Part shown: piece by piece, positions 31,931-40,508 of the stretch
How the letters are laid out: each line of letters starts with the position of its first letter
Position numbering within the stretch: the first letter of the stretch is position 1
Assembly (NCBI GenBank): GCA_027064525.1
Contig: JAMOPJ010000032.1
Span: forward strand, 34,099-98,098
DNA length: 64,000 bases
Direction: 5' to 3'
From: Archaeoglobaceae archaeon
Lineage (GTDB): Archaea > Halobacteriota > Archaeoglobi > Archaeoglobales > Archaeoglobaceae
Notes under the pieces: generated by a model
What the model was told of the DNA's origin: nothing
Seen by the model: the letters and a program-made list of their open reading frames with translations, nothing else
Database searches by the model: none
Position numbers and translations under genes: made by a program

Positions 31931-33334
31931 TCATCTTATCAGCTTCCACCTCGTTCCTTTTGGCGTATCTATAAGTATGTAGCCCATCTCTCTGAATTTA
32001 CTCCTTATAGCGTCGGCTTTTTCAAAATCTCTCTCCTTTCTTGCGATTTCTCTTTCCCTGATAAGTTCAGCCACATCTTGAGGAAGTGCCGGAACTCGCT
32101 TGTAGGACTCAAACAGACCGAGGGTCCAGCAGAGCTGCTTAAACATATTAAAGCAATATTCAAGCTCTTCAAGGCTCATATTGGCGACATTCTTGTTTAC
32201 AAAGCTCGAAAATTCGTGTAATGTTGCTAAAGCCTTCGGCGTGTTCATGTCCTCTTCGAGAGCATCGATGAACCTACGGAAAAAGCTGTCTACGGTAGCA
32301 TATGAGTTTACCGGAGTTCTATCTTCTCCAAAAGTCTTCAGATAAGCAATCTCCATGTCTAAAAGCTCCAATGAATTCTTTAGGGAGTTGTAAGATTTCT
32401 TAGCTCTTTCCAAAGCTTTCTCGCTATAATCGAGCGGGCTTCTGTAATGTGCCGAGAGCAGGAAGAATCTCAGAACCTCCCCATCGAACCTCTTAAGAAC
32501 ATCCCTTATCCTCACTATGTTGCCGAGACTCTTACTCATCTTCTCCCCTTTTATCGTCACGAAGTCATTGTGAATCCAGTAGCGAACGGGCTCAACTCCA
32601 AAAAGTGCATAGCTCTGAGCTCTTTCATTTTCGTGGTGCGGGAAGATAAGATCCTTCCCACCACCGTGAATGTCGAACGGCACTCCGAGATATTTCGCTG
32701 ACATTACGGAACACTCTATGTGCCATCCTGGCCTTCCCAACCCCCATGGGGACTCGAAAACGGCTTTAGCCTTGATATCTTCTTCCTTCGCCGATTTCCA
32801 CAGCGCAAAGTCCTTAACGTCCTTCTTCCTTGGATCCGGCTCGATCCTGTGTCTATTTAGCTCTTCCAAACTGAAGCCCGAAAGCTTTCCGTAGGAGGGA
32901 AATGCAGGAACATGGAAGTAGACATCCCCATCCACAACGTAAGCGAACCCTTTTTCTATGAGCTTCTGAACGGCCGATATGATATCGGAGATGTGATCCG
33001 TAACTTTGGGATGATGGTCAGCTTTCTTAACGTTCAGAGCGGACATGTCCTTGAAGTATTCTTCGATAAATCTCTCAGCTATCTCCTTCTGAGTCTTTCC
33101 CTCCTTCACAGCCCTCCTAACGATCTTATCGTCGACATCCGTGAAGTTTTGGACGTAGATTACTTTATGACCCTTGAACTCCAAGAACCTCCTAAGGGTA
33201 TCGAAGAATACAGAAGTTCTCGCGTGACCTATGTGGGAGTAGTCGTAAGCCGTAATACCGCAGACGTAGATTCTGACGGTTCTTTCGAGCTTTAGCTCTT
33301 CTTCTCTCTTTGTGAAGGTATTGAACATCCGCAT
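31931..33334 (-). CDS. cysS: cysteinyl-tRNA synthetase
   Basis: Charges tRNA-Cys. 467 aa from ATG 33334 (ATG 33328 and GTG 33340 are alternatives; GGTGG just upstream favours one of the two ATGs). Class I motifs: CGITAYDYSHIGHA with the zinc cysteine and HIGH, WHIECS with a zinc ligand, and GEKMSKSLGN as KMSKS. The C-terminal anticodon-binding part ends with IREREIARKERDFEKADAIR-type sequence (two helices). The presence of CysS means that Cys-tRNA need not come only from the SepRS/SepCysS route. Divergent from ccmC. Confidence 0.95.
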   Translation of the reverse strand: MRMFNTFTKREEELKLERTVRIYVCGITAYDYSHIGHARTSVFFDTLRRFLEFKGHKVIYVQNFTDVDDKIVRRAVKEGKTQKEIAERFIEEYFKDMSALNVKKADHHPKVTDHISDIISAVQKLIEKGFAYVVDGDVYFHVPAFPSYGKLSGFSLEELNRHRIEPDPRKKDVKDFALWKSAKEEDIKAKAVFESPWGLGRPGWHIECSVMSAKYLGVPFDIHGGGKDLIFPHHENERAQSYALFGVEPVRYWIHNDFVTIKGEKMSKSLGNIVRIRDVLKRFDGEVLRFFLLSAHYRSPLDYSEKALERAKKSYNSLKNSLELLDMEIAYLKTFGEDRTPVNSYATVDSFFRRFIDALEEDMNTPKALATLHEFSSFVNKNVANMSLEELEYCFNMFKQLCWTLGLFESYKRVPALPQDVAELIREREIARKERDFEKADAIRSKFREMGYILIDTPKGTRWKLIR

Positions 33335-33546
33335 ATCCACCGATTCGTCGCAAGTTAAACAACGTTTTCGATGTGGCTAACCAACCCACCTGACTTCCGC
33401 TTCACGGAGAGGTTCAATTTAAGATTGATTCTTCAAAATAGAGTGGAGACAACTAACCCCGTAAGTATTTACATTCAGAACTCTTGCAGGACAGCTAAAC
33501 CTTTAAAATAATAAAATTAAAATAACTTTAAATTTGCCTGAATGCT

Positions 33547-34185
33547 ATGAAAAAGATAGCCGGAATCTTAATGATTTTGGCACTTATCCTATTTGCAGTG
33601 GGGATCTACAAGGCAATGAACCTTCCTCCATCCCCAGAACCGACGCTGAGAAACAACTACAGGATAATATTCTTCCACCTTCCCTCGGCAATTACTTCCT
33701 TTACAGCCTTCACGGTCACAATGATATCTGCGATCGTGTTTTTGAGGAGTAGAGACATCAAGTGGGACATAATCGCGTCATCCTCTGCGAAGGTCGGATT
33801 CTTCATGATCACGGCCGCACTGATAAGCGGATCTATATGGGCAAAGGTTGCTTGGGGATCATACTGGAACTGGGATCCTCGAGAGACCACAGTTCTAATT
33901 CTGTGGTTCGCATACGCTGCATACTTCGCTTTAAGAGCATCGATAGATGATGCAGAAGAGAAGGCAAAGGTTTCGAGCATATTCGCAATATTCGCATATG
34001 TAACGATTCCGCTGAGCTACATCTCAACCAGGATATTCTTCTCCCTCCATCCCTCTACAGCTCAGATCGGGCTGAAGATCGGGATGCCCCTGGGGATGGT
34101 AATAACCGCATTTCTGCTTATGTATGTGGCGTTCATGATCGTCGATACTGAGATCTCAAAGATCGAGTTGAAGATCACACAGTAA
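33547..34185 (+). CDS. ccmC: cytochrome c biogenesis protein CcmC (heme handling, WWD family)
   Basis: 212 aa with six membrane helices. WWD-type loop WNWDPRETTVLILW near 112-125, with a periplasmic-side histidine before (FFHLP, near 42) and another after (FSLHPS, near 170) as heme ligands. CcmC passes heme to CcmE in system I cytochrome c maturation. TATA-like CTTTAAATTTG lies about 20-30 bases before the start. CcmF is convergent next door and CcmE is 4 kb away; CcmA, B, G and H are not in the window. Confidence 0.9.
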   Translation: MKKIAGILMILALILFAVGIYKAMNLPPSPEPTLRNNYRIIFFHLPSAITSFTAFTVTMISAIVFLRSRDIKWDIIASSSAKVGFFMITAALISGSIWAKVAWGSYWNWDPRETTVLILWFAYAAYFALRASIDDAEEKAKVSSIFAIFAYVTIPLSYISTRIFFSLHPSTAQIGLKIGMPLGMVITAFLLMYVAFMIVDTEISKIELKITQ

Positions 34186-34227
34186 TCTTGCCTGTTAATT
34201 TTACTCTATTTCAGAAGTTTAGGCAGA

Positions 34228-35994
34228 TTACCGCCTAACAATCGCATATATCCCTCCAAACGTCAGCAAGACCATGCTGAGCCACACGAAGGCTATTAGA
34301 GGAACTATATGAATTTCGAAGTAAAATCCGTGCATGAAGCTCGGCATCGCGACGTAGATGTCTCTCAGTGGTGTGGAGACTATGTCAACGACCGAGACTA
34401 TCCTGTCGGGACGCATGATCTTATAGACGTAATCCTTCGGATAGAGGATATATTCTTGCCCACCAACCTTCATCCAGAGTTTGGCTATGATGACGAATTT
34501 GTCCGTCTCCTCCTTCATTCCAACATCGAGCAACTTAACCTCGATCGAGTCCAACTTCGCCTTCTGTCCGATGTCGAGGGTTACGCTGTAGTTCTCCCCA
34601 TATACCCAAGCACCTATCGCTCCTATGAGTAGGCACATCACTCCAATATGAGCAATGTAGCCTCCGAGCCTCCTTCCGCTGGTGTTTATGTCAGTAATAT
34701 GGCCAATTAAAGAGAAGACGCAGATCGCCACAACGACGCTCAGTATCGAAGCTTTGCTGAGAAAGAAAACGATGAATCCCGCCAAGATACCCAAGGCCAG
34801 ATTGATCTTTATCCTTTCCGAAAATCTACTCCTATCGAGGATCCAGCCCATCGTCGTGCAAATTCCAGAAAGCAGTATTATTATCGCTATCAGAGGTAAC
34901 TCGATCGATTCGTAATAGGCTCTACTAACCGAGACGGATATCTGAGCGAGGGTTCCCAAGAGAACGGTGAAAGTAGATATCAAAAGCAGAACGATGTTTA
35001 AGAAAAGCATATATTCCTTACTTAGGGTTGGAATGTGCTGAGAAACGAAGATATCTCTCCTTCTCATCCACAGCGAGAATGCGAGGAGGGTCGATAGGAT
35101 TATGAGGAGTAGATAAGCTTCTCCAACCGGACTCTCAGCAAATGCGTGGACGGATGTTATTATTCCGCTCCTCGTTATGAAAGTTGCCAGTATTACGAGA
35201 TCGAAGGACAAAACGCACAGCCAATAGTTCAGATTTTTGAGAGATTTTCTTCTCTCCTCGACAATTATTCCATGTAAAAGAGCTGTCACAGTTAACCAAG
35301 GAAGGAGAGATGCGTTCTCAACCGGATCCCAGCCCCAAAATCCTCCCCATCCCAGAACCTTGTAGGACCACCACATTCCCAAGAAGATTCCAAGCGTTAG
35401 GAAGAGCCAAGTTACGAGAAGCCATCTTCTCGCATCCCTTATCCAACTCTCCCTTCTGTAAACACCCGACAGTGTTATCGCGAACGGGATTGTCATGCTC
35501 GAATACGCCAAGAAAACGATTGGTGGATGCAGAACCATCTCGATCGTTCTGAGTAACGGATTCAAACCGTAGCCGTTCGGAGGTGTGAAGTCCAGCCGGG
35601 CGAAAGGATTGGATATCGTAGCGAGAACGCAGACGAGGAATAAGAAGACTGAAGATGATATGGCCAAAGCGATGTTGTCCTTCTTTGTGTGGTAGAATAT
35701 TACGTTCATTACAGCTAAAAATGAGACCCAAAGAAGTAAAGATCCCTCCTTTCCAGCCCAAACGGCACTTATCAAATATATGAGCGGAAGAGTTACGTCA
35801 GAATATTCCCAGACGTATTTGACGTTAAAGTCGTGAACCAAGAAGTAGTAAAGGAGAAGCGACAGAGCGAGCAAGATCGTAACGGTGTAGCCGACCAAAG
35901 CGTAGAGTCCAAGCCTATCTTTTCTCAGAAATCCGTAGATGCTCAAAGCGGAAAGCAGAGCGGAGAGTATTAGCAGGACGTTGCCGATCTCCAT
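34228..35994 (-). CDS. ccmF: cytochrome c heme lyase component CcmF
   Basis: 588 aa with about 14-15 membrane segments. VWAGKEGSLLLW (about 77-88) and the WWD motif WGGFWGWDPVENASLLPW (about 214-231) are both CcmF marks, and histidines flank the WWD loop. CcmF takes heme from CcmE and attaches it to the cysteines of apocytochrome c. It is shorter at the C-terminus than bacterial CcmF, ending in a soluble loop and a last helix, as in archaea. Convergent with ccmC, and upstream (on this strand) of no other gene before the cytochrome b. Confidence 0.92.
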   Translation of the reverse strand: MEIGNVLLILSALLSALSIYGFLRKDRLGLYALVGYTVTILLALSLLLYYFLVHDFNVKYVWEYSDVTLPLIYLISAVWAGKEGSLLLWVSFLAVMNVIFYHTKKDNIALAISSSVFLFLVCVLATISNPFARLDFTPPNGYGLNPLLRTIEMVLHPPIVFLAYSSMTIPFAITLSGVYRRESWIRDARRWLLVTWLFLTLGIFLGMWWSYKVLGWGGFWGWDPVENASLLPWLTVTALLHGIIVEERRKSLKNLNYWLCVLSFDLVILATFITRSGIITSVHAFAESPVGEAYLLLIILSTLLAFSLWMRRRDIFVSQHIPTLSKEYMLFLNIVLLLISTFTVLLGTLAQISVSVSRAYYESIELPLIAIIILLSGICTTMGWILDRSRFSERIKINLALGILAGFIVFFLSKASILSVVVAICVFSLIGHITDINTSGRRLGGYIAHIGVMCLLIGAIGAWVYGENYSVTLDIGQKAKLDSIEVKLLDVGMKEETDKFVIIAKLWMKVGGQEYILYPKDYVYKIMRPDRIVSVVDIVSTPLRDIYVAMPSFMHGFYFEIHIVPLIAFVWLSMVLLTFGGIYAIVRR

Positions 35995-36061
35995 AGAGAC
36001 ACAAACGGTGGTGTGTTTATTTATTTAACCATTCGAAACTCGAAAAATTAAAAAAATAGAA

Positions 36062-36736
36062 TCACTTGCAGATTCTTTCCTTTCTCTTTCCGGTGATCAT
36101 CGACGTTACGACTCCGAACACGAAGCACGCGTAGGCGTGTATCAGCATTATCATCAGGTAGATGAACATCACTAGCCTGTGCACAGCTCTGAGTAATTCT
36201 ACGCCGTTGCTCAATCCGAAGATCGGTGCATACTTGTTGGCTATCGCTATTATCGGATGGAAGTATTCCGGCCAGTAGAGTGGCAATCCGGTTAGACCCA
36301 TTATCAGAGTCAAGGCTATATATGCCCATGGAACCGTAACTTCCGTTGGAATGATCTTCTCTCTGTAATCACCCTTCCTCGGATCGTAGCATCTCGGATC
36401 CTCAACATGTGGCCCTAAACCGAGCCAAGCCAAGCTCTCCGCTATTAGGAACTTTATGGAATACGGAAATCTGTGGAATCCGAACCATTTCCATTCATGT
36501 GTTATGAGCTGAAGAAACATGAGAACCCAGAAGAACGCGAAGACAAGTCCGGTGTATACGTGTATTTTCAAAGCGAGTTCGTAATCGCTTGGAATGTTAA
36601 CTCCCCATATTCCGCCCAATCTGAGCCCGGTGAAACCGATTATCCATCCCGTTATAACTATACCCCAATGGGTGACTCTGTAAAGGAGATGCTGCCTGTG
36701 AACCTCTATATACTCTCCATCACCATGCCCACCCAT
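36062..36736 (-). CDS. cytochrome b (quinol-oxidising membrane subunit)
   Basis: 224 aa with four main membrane helices (about 20-45, 56-80, 112-130, 185-215) and histidines in the right places for two b hemes: His18 (THWG), His59 (KIHVYTG), His186 (HRLVMF) and His200 (LIHAYA). This is the layout of cytochrome b561-like subunits of formate dehydrogenase and [NiFe]-hydrogenase. It is encoded directly after the anchored nine-heme cytochrome c (3-base gap), so both probably form a complex that takes electrons from menaquinol or a related carrier and passes them outside the cell membrane. Direction of electron flow is inferred. Confidence 0.8.
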   Translation of the reverse strand: MGGHGDGEYIEVHRQHLLYRVTHWGIVITGWIIGFTGLRLGGIWGVNIPSDYELALKIHVYTGLVFAFFWVLMFLQLITHEWKWFGFHRFPYSIKFLIAESLAWLGLGPHVEDPRCYDPRKGDYREKIIPTEVTVPWAYIALTLIMGLTGLPLYWPEYFHPIIAIANKYAPIFGLSNGVELLRAVHRLVMFIYLMIMLIHAYACFVFGVVTSMITGKRKERICK

Positions 36737-36738
36737 AA

Positions 36739-37761
36739 CTACTCACCTCCCATCGTAATTCTCCTCTTAAGGTAGTGCAGACATATGCCCGCAAGAGTCG
36801 CTCCGATTATCAGCGTTCCAAGCATGCCCGTGTCTATCCATATGTTCAGAATCGGAACTTTGACTACGAGCTTGTCTGGTGGATTCGCAAAGCCCGAGTT
36901 CGGTGGCCCGATGACTCTACCTGGTGCTCCAACGCAGAAGACTTCCTTGGTGTTCGTGTGGCAATCCTCACACTTCCTTCCCTCCTTGGTTATCGTGTGC
37001 GGATGGATCAAACACCAAGCGTAGGAAGCTTTGTCTCCGTAGAACACGAACATGCTACATGCTGGGTAGAGCTTTCCGTCCGGCCCCTTAACCAAGTGGA
37101 ATTCATTTATCGTCGTCTTTTCAGGCTTCTTCTGTTCAAAGTGACAGTTCACACACGTCTGATACCATCCAGCGTGGCATGCGTAACAGGAGACTATATC
37201 TTTATGTAGTTTGTGCGGCAAAATCGTCGGATCGAACTGCTTTGGCTTCATTCCCTTAATCACAGCACTTTCGTTCATGTGGCAGTCCTCACATCTCACC
37301 TTCACTGCAGAATAGGCCATAGTGTAGTTGTTTCCATCTCCATGGATCTCCTCAATGCTGTGGCAGTCTAAGCACGTGAGGTTGTGCTGATAGTGAACAT
37401 CCGGATAAGGGCCCTTTTCGGTCATTCCTGCAAGGTATCCGATGTAGTTAACACCGATCCTCTTGTGATGACAGTCGATACAAGTAGTCATGTTAGGAAA
37501 TGCCTTGTGCACGGGATGGCACGTAGAACAGTTCTCGATGTGGCACTTCATACAGAACTCTGGAAACGGCATGTTGAAGTCCTTTCCAGCCCCTTGATTC
37601 CACTTTTCAATCATTCCGAGGTTAGTATAATGAAGAGATTTCGTGAAGTTTTGAGCTATTTTAGAGTGACACATGGCACATCTTTGTATATCGCTGGCAC
37701 TCACTGGAATCAAAGCTATTATCAGTATAACCAGTGGAAACAAAATTTTTAGCTTACCCAT
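36739..37761 (-). CDS. membrane-anchored nine-heme cytochrome c
   Basis: 340 aa. Signal sequence 1-22, nine CxxCH heme-attachment motifs at residues 28, 70, 78, 94, 130, 157, 192, 203 and 264 (first cysteine), and a C-terminal membrane helix (about 308-330) with a basic cytosolic end. Closely spaced motifs 70/78 and 192/203 recall NrfH- and octaheme-type folds. It would stand on the outer face of the membrane, linked to the cytochrome b gene 3 bases downstream, as the first electron acceptor after quinol. Five cysteines outside the motifs are present, some possibly paired. No catalytic heme (for example CxxCK) is seen, so electron transfer rather than reduction of nitrite or sulfite is likely. 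Confidence 0.9.
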   Translation of the reverse strand: MGKLKILFPLVILIIALIPVSASDIQRCAMCHSKIAQNFTKSLHYTNLGMIEKWNQGAGKDFNMPFPEFCMKCHIENCSTCHPVHKAFPNMTTCIDCHHKRIGVNYIGYLAGMTEKGPYPDVHYQHNLTCLDCHSIEEIHGDGNNYTMAYSAVKVRCEDCHMNESAVIKGMKPKQFDPTILPHKLHKDIVSCYACHAGWYQTCVNCHFEQKKPEKTTINEFHLVKGPDGKLYPACSMFVFYGDKASYAWCLIHPHTITKEGRKCEDCHTNTKEVFCVGAPGRVIGPPNSGFANPPDKLVVKVPILNIWIDTGMLGTLIIGATLAGICLHYLKRRITMGGE

Positions 37762-37809
37762 GGACTTCGCTATGTAAATCTAATATATAGCTTTTTTGAA
37801 ATTTTAAAA

Positions 37810-38166
37810 TTAGCCGAACAAGGTGTATTTACTCGCACACTTGAAGAGAACTTGAGTAGCGTGGAGAGTTCCGTTGTAGTAATCGCCAACTACGACCACC
37901 TGAACACCCTCTCTGTAGTTTGCGGGCATGTGATCGCAGAAAACCTTAACCGTGCTTTTACCGTCGGTGAGCTTAAAATGCATCCCCCTATCCGTGATGA
38001 CGGTAGAATTGGGAACTATTGTTCCAACCACTTGAACTCCGTAAGCCTCTTGCTTTTTAACAAGATCTGAAACTGAAATGTAGGGTGAAATGCTCATGCT
38101 AAAGGCTACGACTATCAGAACGATCGCAACGCCCAAAGCCAAACCCAGCAAAATCTTTTGGTTCAT
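37810..38166 (-). CDS. ccmE: heme chaperone CcmE, archaeal CxxxY type
   Basis: 118 aa: N-terminal membrane anchor (5-25) and an OB-fold beta barrel. The heme-binding motif at the C-terminus is Cys110-A-S-K-Tyr114 instead of the usual HxxxY, the variant known from archaea and some deltaproteobacteria. It receives heme from CcmC and hands it to CcmF. It stands between the anchored nine-heme cytochrome and the secreted VWA gene, divergent from the latter. Confidence 0.9.
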   Translation of the reverse strand: MNQKILLGLALGVAIVLIVVAFSMSISPYISVSDLVKKQEAYGVQVVGTIVPNSTVITDRGMHFKLTDGKSTVKVFCDHMPANYREGVQVVVVGDYYNGTLHATQVLFKCASKYTLFG

Positions 38167-38283
38167 GACTGAGCATTCTGCATCGCAATATTTTAAGTTT
38201 GTTTTGCGATCGCAATTTTCATCATTATAATAACAATAAGGATTATATAGAATGCAGTGCTACTCTATATGGAGGTGATGAAC

Positions 38284-40437
38284 ATGATAAGACGAATCGC
38301 TATAACGATGATCGCTCTAATCACGCTGACAGCTCCAGCTATGGCCATAAATGTCGCAGTAACGACTGAAAAGGGAATCGTAGGTAAGCCAGCGGAGTTC
38401 ACGATCACGATCGATGGCAAGAGTGCCGTGAAAACTGTTCCCGTTGATGTCGTTTTAGTCATGGATTGCTCTGGATCGATGTTGAGGTGGGGCAACATAA
38501 TCACCAAGCCGCAATACGTAACTTTAAACGAGACATACTCGAAGATCGGGGAATTCACACTCAACGAAACATCAGATGTGGAGGTGATGTTGCAGAAGCC
38601 TCTCGACCTATACGATCGCAGGGACAAGTTCAGAGCATATTTAATGAACAAGAATACACACGAAATGTTCCCAGTTGAGGTCGGCTACTCCACAGTGAGG
38701 TGGAAGAACATCCCACCGGGAGCATACGAAGTCTTCGCAAAGAGGTCGAGCAGATCAACTGCGGAGAGAATATTCTGCGTCGAGCTACCTCCTGAAAGAC
38801 TGACACTTGCGAAGTCAGCTGCTAAAACGTTTGTAGATTTGCTCGGTGAAGACGATAGAGTTGCATTGGTTGAGTTCACATCATACTACGACGACTGGTG
38901 GGATTACACTAAGGTAGTCGAGCATCTCACCGACGACAAATCGGATGTGAAGTCTGCAATAGACAGTCTAACAGCTCTGCACGGAACTCCAATGGGCTAC
39001 GGACTGCAGTTGGCGATCGACGAGCTCAACGCAAACGCAAGATTGAACGCGAGCAAGGTAATAATTCTGCTCTCCGACGGCTGGTGGAACATGGGACCAG
39101 ATCCGATGAATGCTGTGAACGATGCGGTTGCGAGGGGATACAAGATCTACACAATCGGATACGGCGGAGCGGATGAGGCAACTCTTCAAGCGATAGCAGA
39201 AAAAACTGGAGGAAAATACTACTTCGCAGCAAACGAGAGCGATCTTAAGCAGATATACTCTCAGATAGCCGAAGAAATAAAGATTGTCGCGAGAAACGCG
39301 ACGCTTAAGGTTGAACTCGAAAACGTTACGCTGATTGACACCGAACCGAACTGCCAGAGAAACGGAAACGTCCTGATCTGGGACATAGGAGATCTACCAA
39401 ACAACATTCTGAACTTCACGGTTATGGTAAAGTCAAACAGGGAAGGAGAGTTCAAGGTTGCGGATTGCTGGTTTAACTACACCGATCTAAACGGAACGGA
39501 AGTGCACAAGATGTTTGAAGTATACGTGAGCTTCGTTAACAATCCGCCGATCATAAACGTAACCGGAAAAACGGAGATATACGAGAGGGAGTGGCTCGTG
39601 CTAACCATAAGCGTTAGAGATCCAGATGGACACAGCGTCAGCTTGGAATACAACGCTCCGATAGCTGGAATATTCAAACAGATGAACTCGACGACATGGA
39701 TGCTGAAGTGGATGCCGAGCGTTAACTTCGTCGAAAGCGGAACAAGGACATTTACGATCGAGTTTGTGGCTAATGACGAATACAACGCAACTGCTAAGGA
39801 GGATGTTCAGGTTACTGTTCACGATCTTGAGAAGTGGCTCGAAATTTGGCCTGATAAGAACACGACAACCGTCTACGAAGGAAATACCACCGAAATCAGG
39901 GTTTACGTTGACAGCAGTTCGAAGTATAACGTAACGTTCGATGTTCTGAACGCGAAGGAGGGAACGTATGTTGCAATGCTACAAGACTTCGATAATGGTG
40001 TGATATTCAAGTTCGCTCCGCAGTATGATTTAACTGACAGTAAAACTAACGTTACCGTGATTTTCGAAGCGAAGAATGACGATGGTCTGACCGCCAATAC
40101 GTCGGTTAATATTACTGTATTCAACGTGAACGTTAGTATCTGGGCTAAGGTAGCAATGCCGAAGGCTGAGATGGACATACTGACAAAGGGAAGAATTTAC
40201 GTTGGAGAGCCGATATACCTGAAGGTGACATTCGTCAACGCTACGCTGGGTAACGTAACGGTGAACGGAGTCGAGATCTGGAGAGACTACTTAACACAGC
40301 CAGTAGATGAGAGAACAATATCCTTCGTTCCTAATACAGCAGGAGAATACAGGATAGTCGCTTGGGCCATAAATGGTAACAACGCAACTCCAACGGAATT
40401 CGTTCCGATAAACGTATCGATAAAGGCGATATCTTAA
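38284..40437 (+). CDS. secreted von Willebrand factor A domain protein
   Basis: 717 aa from ATG 38284, set by GGAGGTGAT 5-6 bases upstream; TATA ATTATATAG near 38241-38249. Signal peptide 1-21. VWA domain: MIDAS motif DCSGS (61-65), a later Thr (HGTPMGYGLQLA near 240) and Asp (ILLSDGWW near 265) of the metal site. Unusually, about 95 residues (68-165) are inserted straight after the MIDAS strand. The second half contains cadherin-like or Ig-like beta domains (about 390-520, 520-620, 620-717) with many N-x-S/T sequons. No C-terminal anchor is visible. It lies among cytochrome genes and probably acts in adhesion or assembly on the cell surface. Confidence 0.82.
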   Translation: MIRRIAITMIALITLTAPAMAINVAVTTEKGIVGKPAEFTITIDGKSAVKTVPVDVVLVMDCSGSMLRWGNIITKPQYVTLNETYSKIGEFTLNETSDVEVMLQKPLDLYDRRDKFRAYLMNKNTHEMFPVEVGYSTVRWKNIPPGAYEVFAKRSSRSTAERIFCVELPPERLTLAKSAAKTFVDLLGEDDRVALVEFTSYYDDWWDYTKVVEHLTDDKSDVKSAIDSLTALHGTPMGYGLQLAIDELNANARLNASKVIILLSDGWWNMGPDPMNAVNDAVARGYKIYTIGYGGADEATLQAIAEKTGGKYYFAANESDLKQIYSQIAEEIKIVARNATLKVELENVTLIDTEPNCQRNGNVLIWDIGDLPNNILNFTVMVKSNREGEFKVADCWFNYTDLNGTEVHKMFEVYVSFVNNPPIINVTGKTEIYEREWLVLTISVRDPDGHSVSLEYNAPIAGIFKQMNSTTWMLKWMPSVNFVESGTRTFTIEFVANDEYNATAKEDVQVTVHDLEKWLEIWPDKNTTTVYEGNTTEIRVYVDSSSKYNVTFDVLNAKEGTYVAMLQDFDNGVIFKFAPQYDLTDSKTNVTVIFEAKNDDGLTANTSVNITVFNVNVSIWAKVAMPKAEMDILTKGRIYVGEPIYLKVTFVNATLGNVTVNGVEIWRDYLTQPVDERTISFVPNTAGEYRIVAWAINGNNATPTEFVPINVSIKAIS

Positions 40438-40508
40438 ATTTTTATTTTTAAAAATTAATTTTATTTTATTAATTATTTAGATTTGCTCGTTTCCGTATTA
40501 TCGAATAT

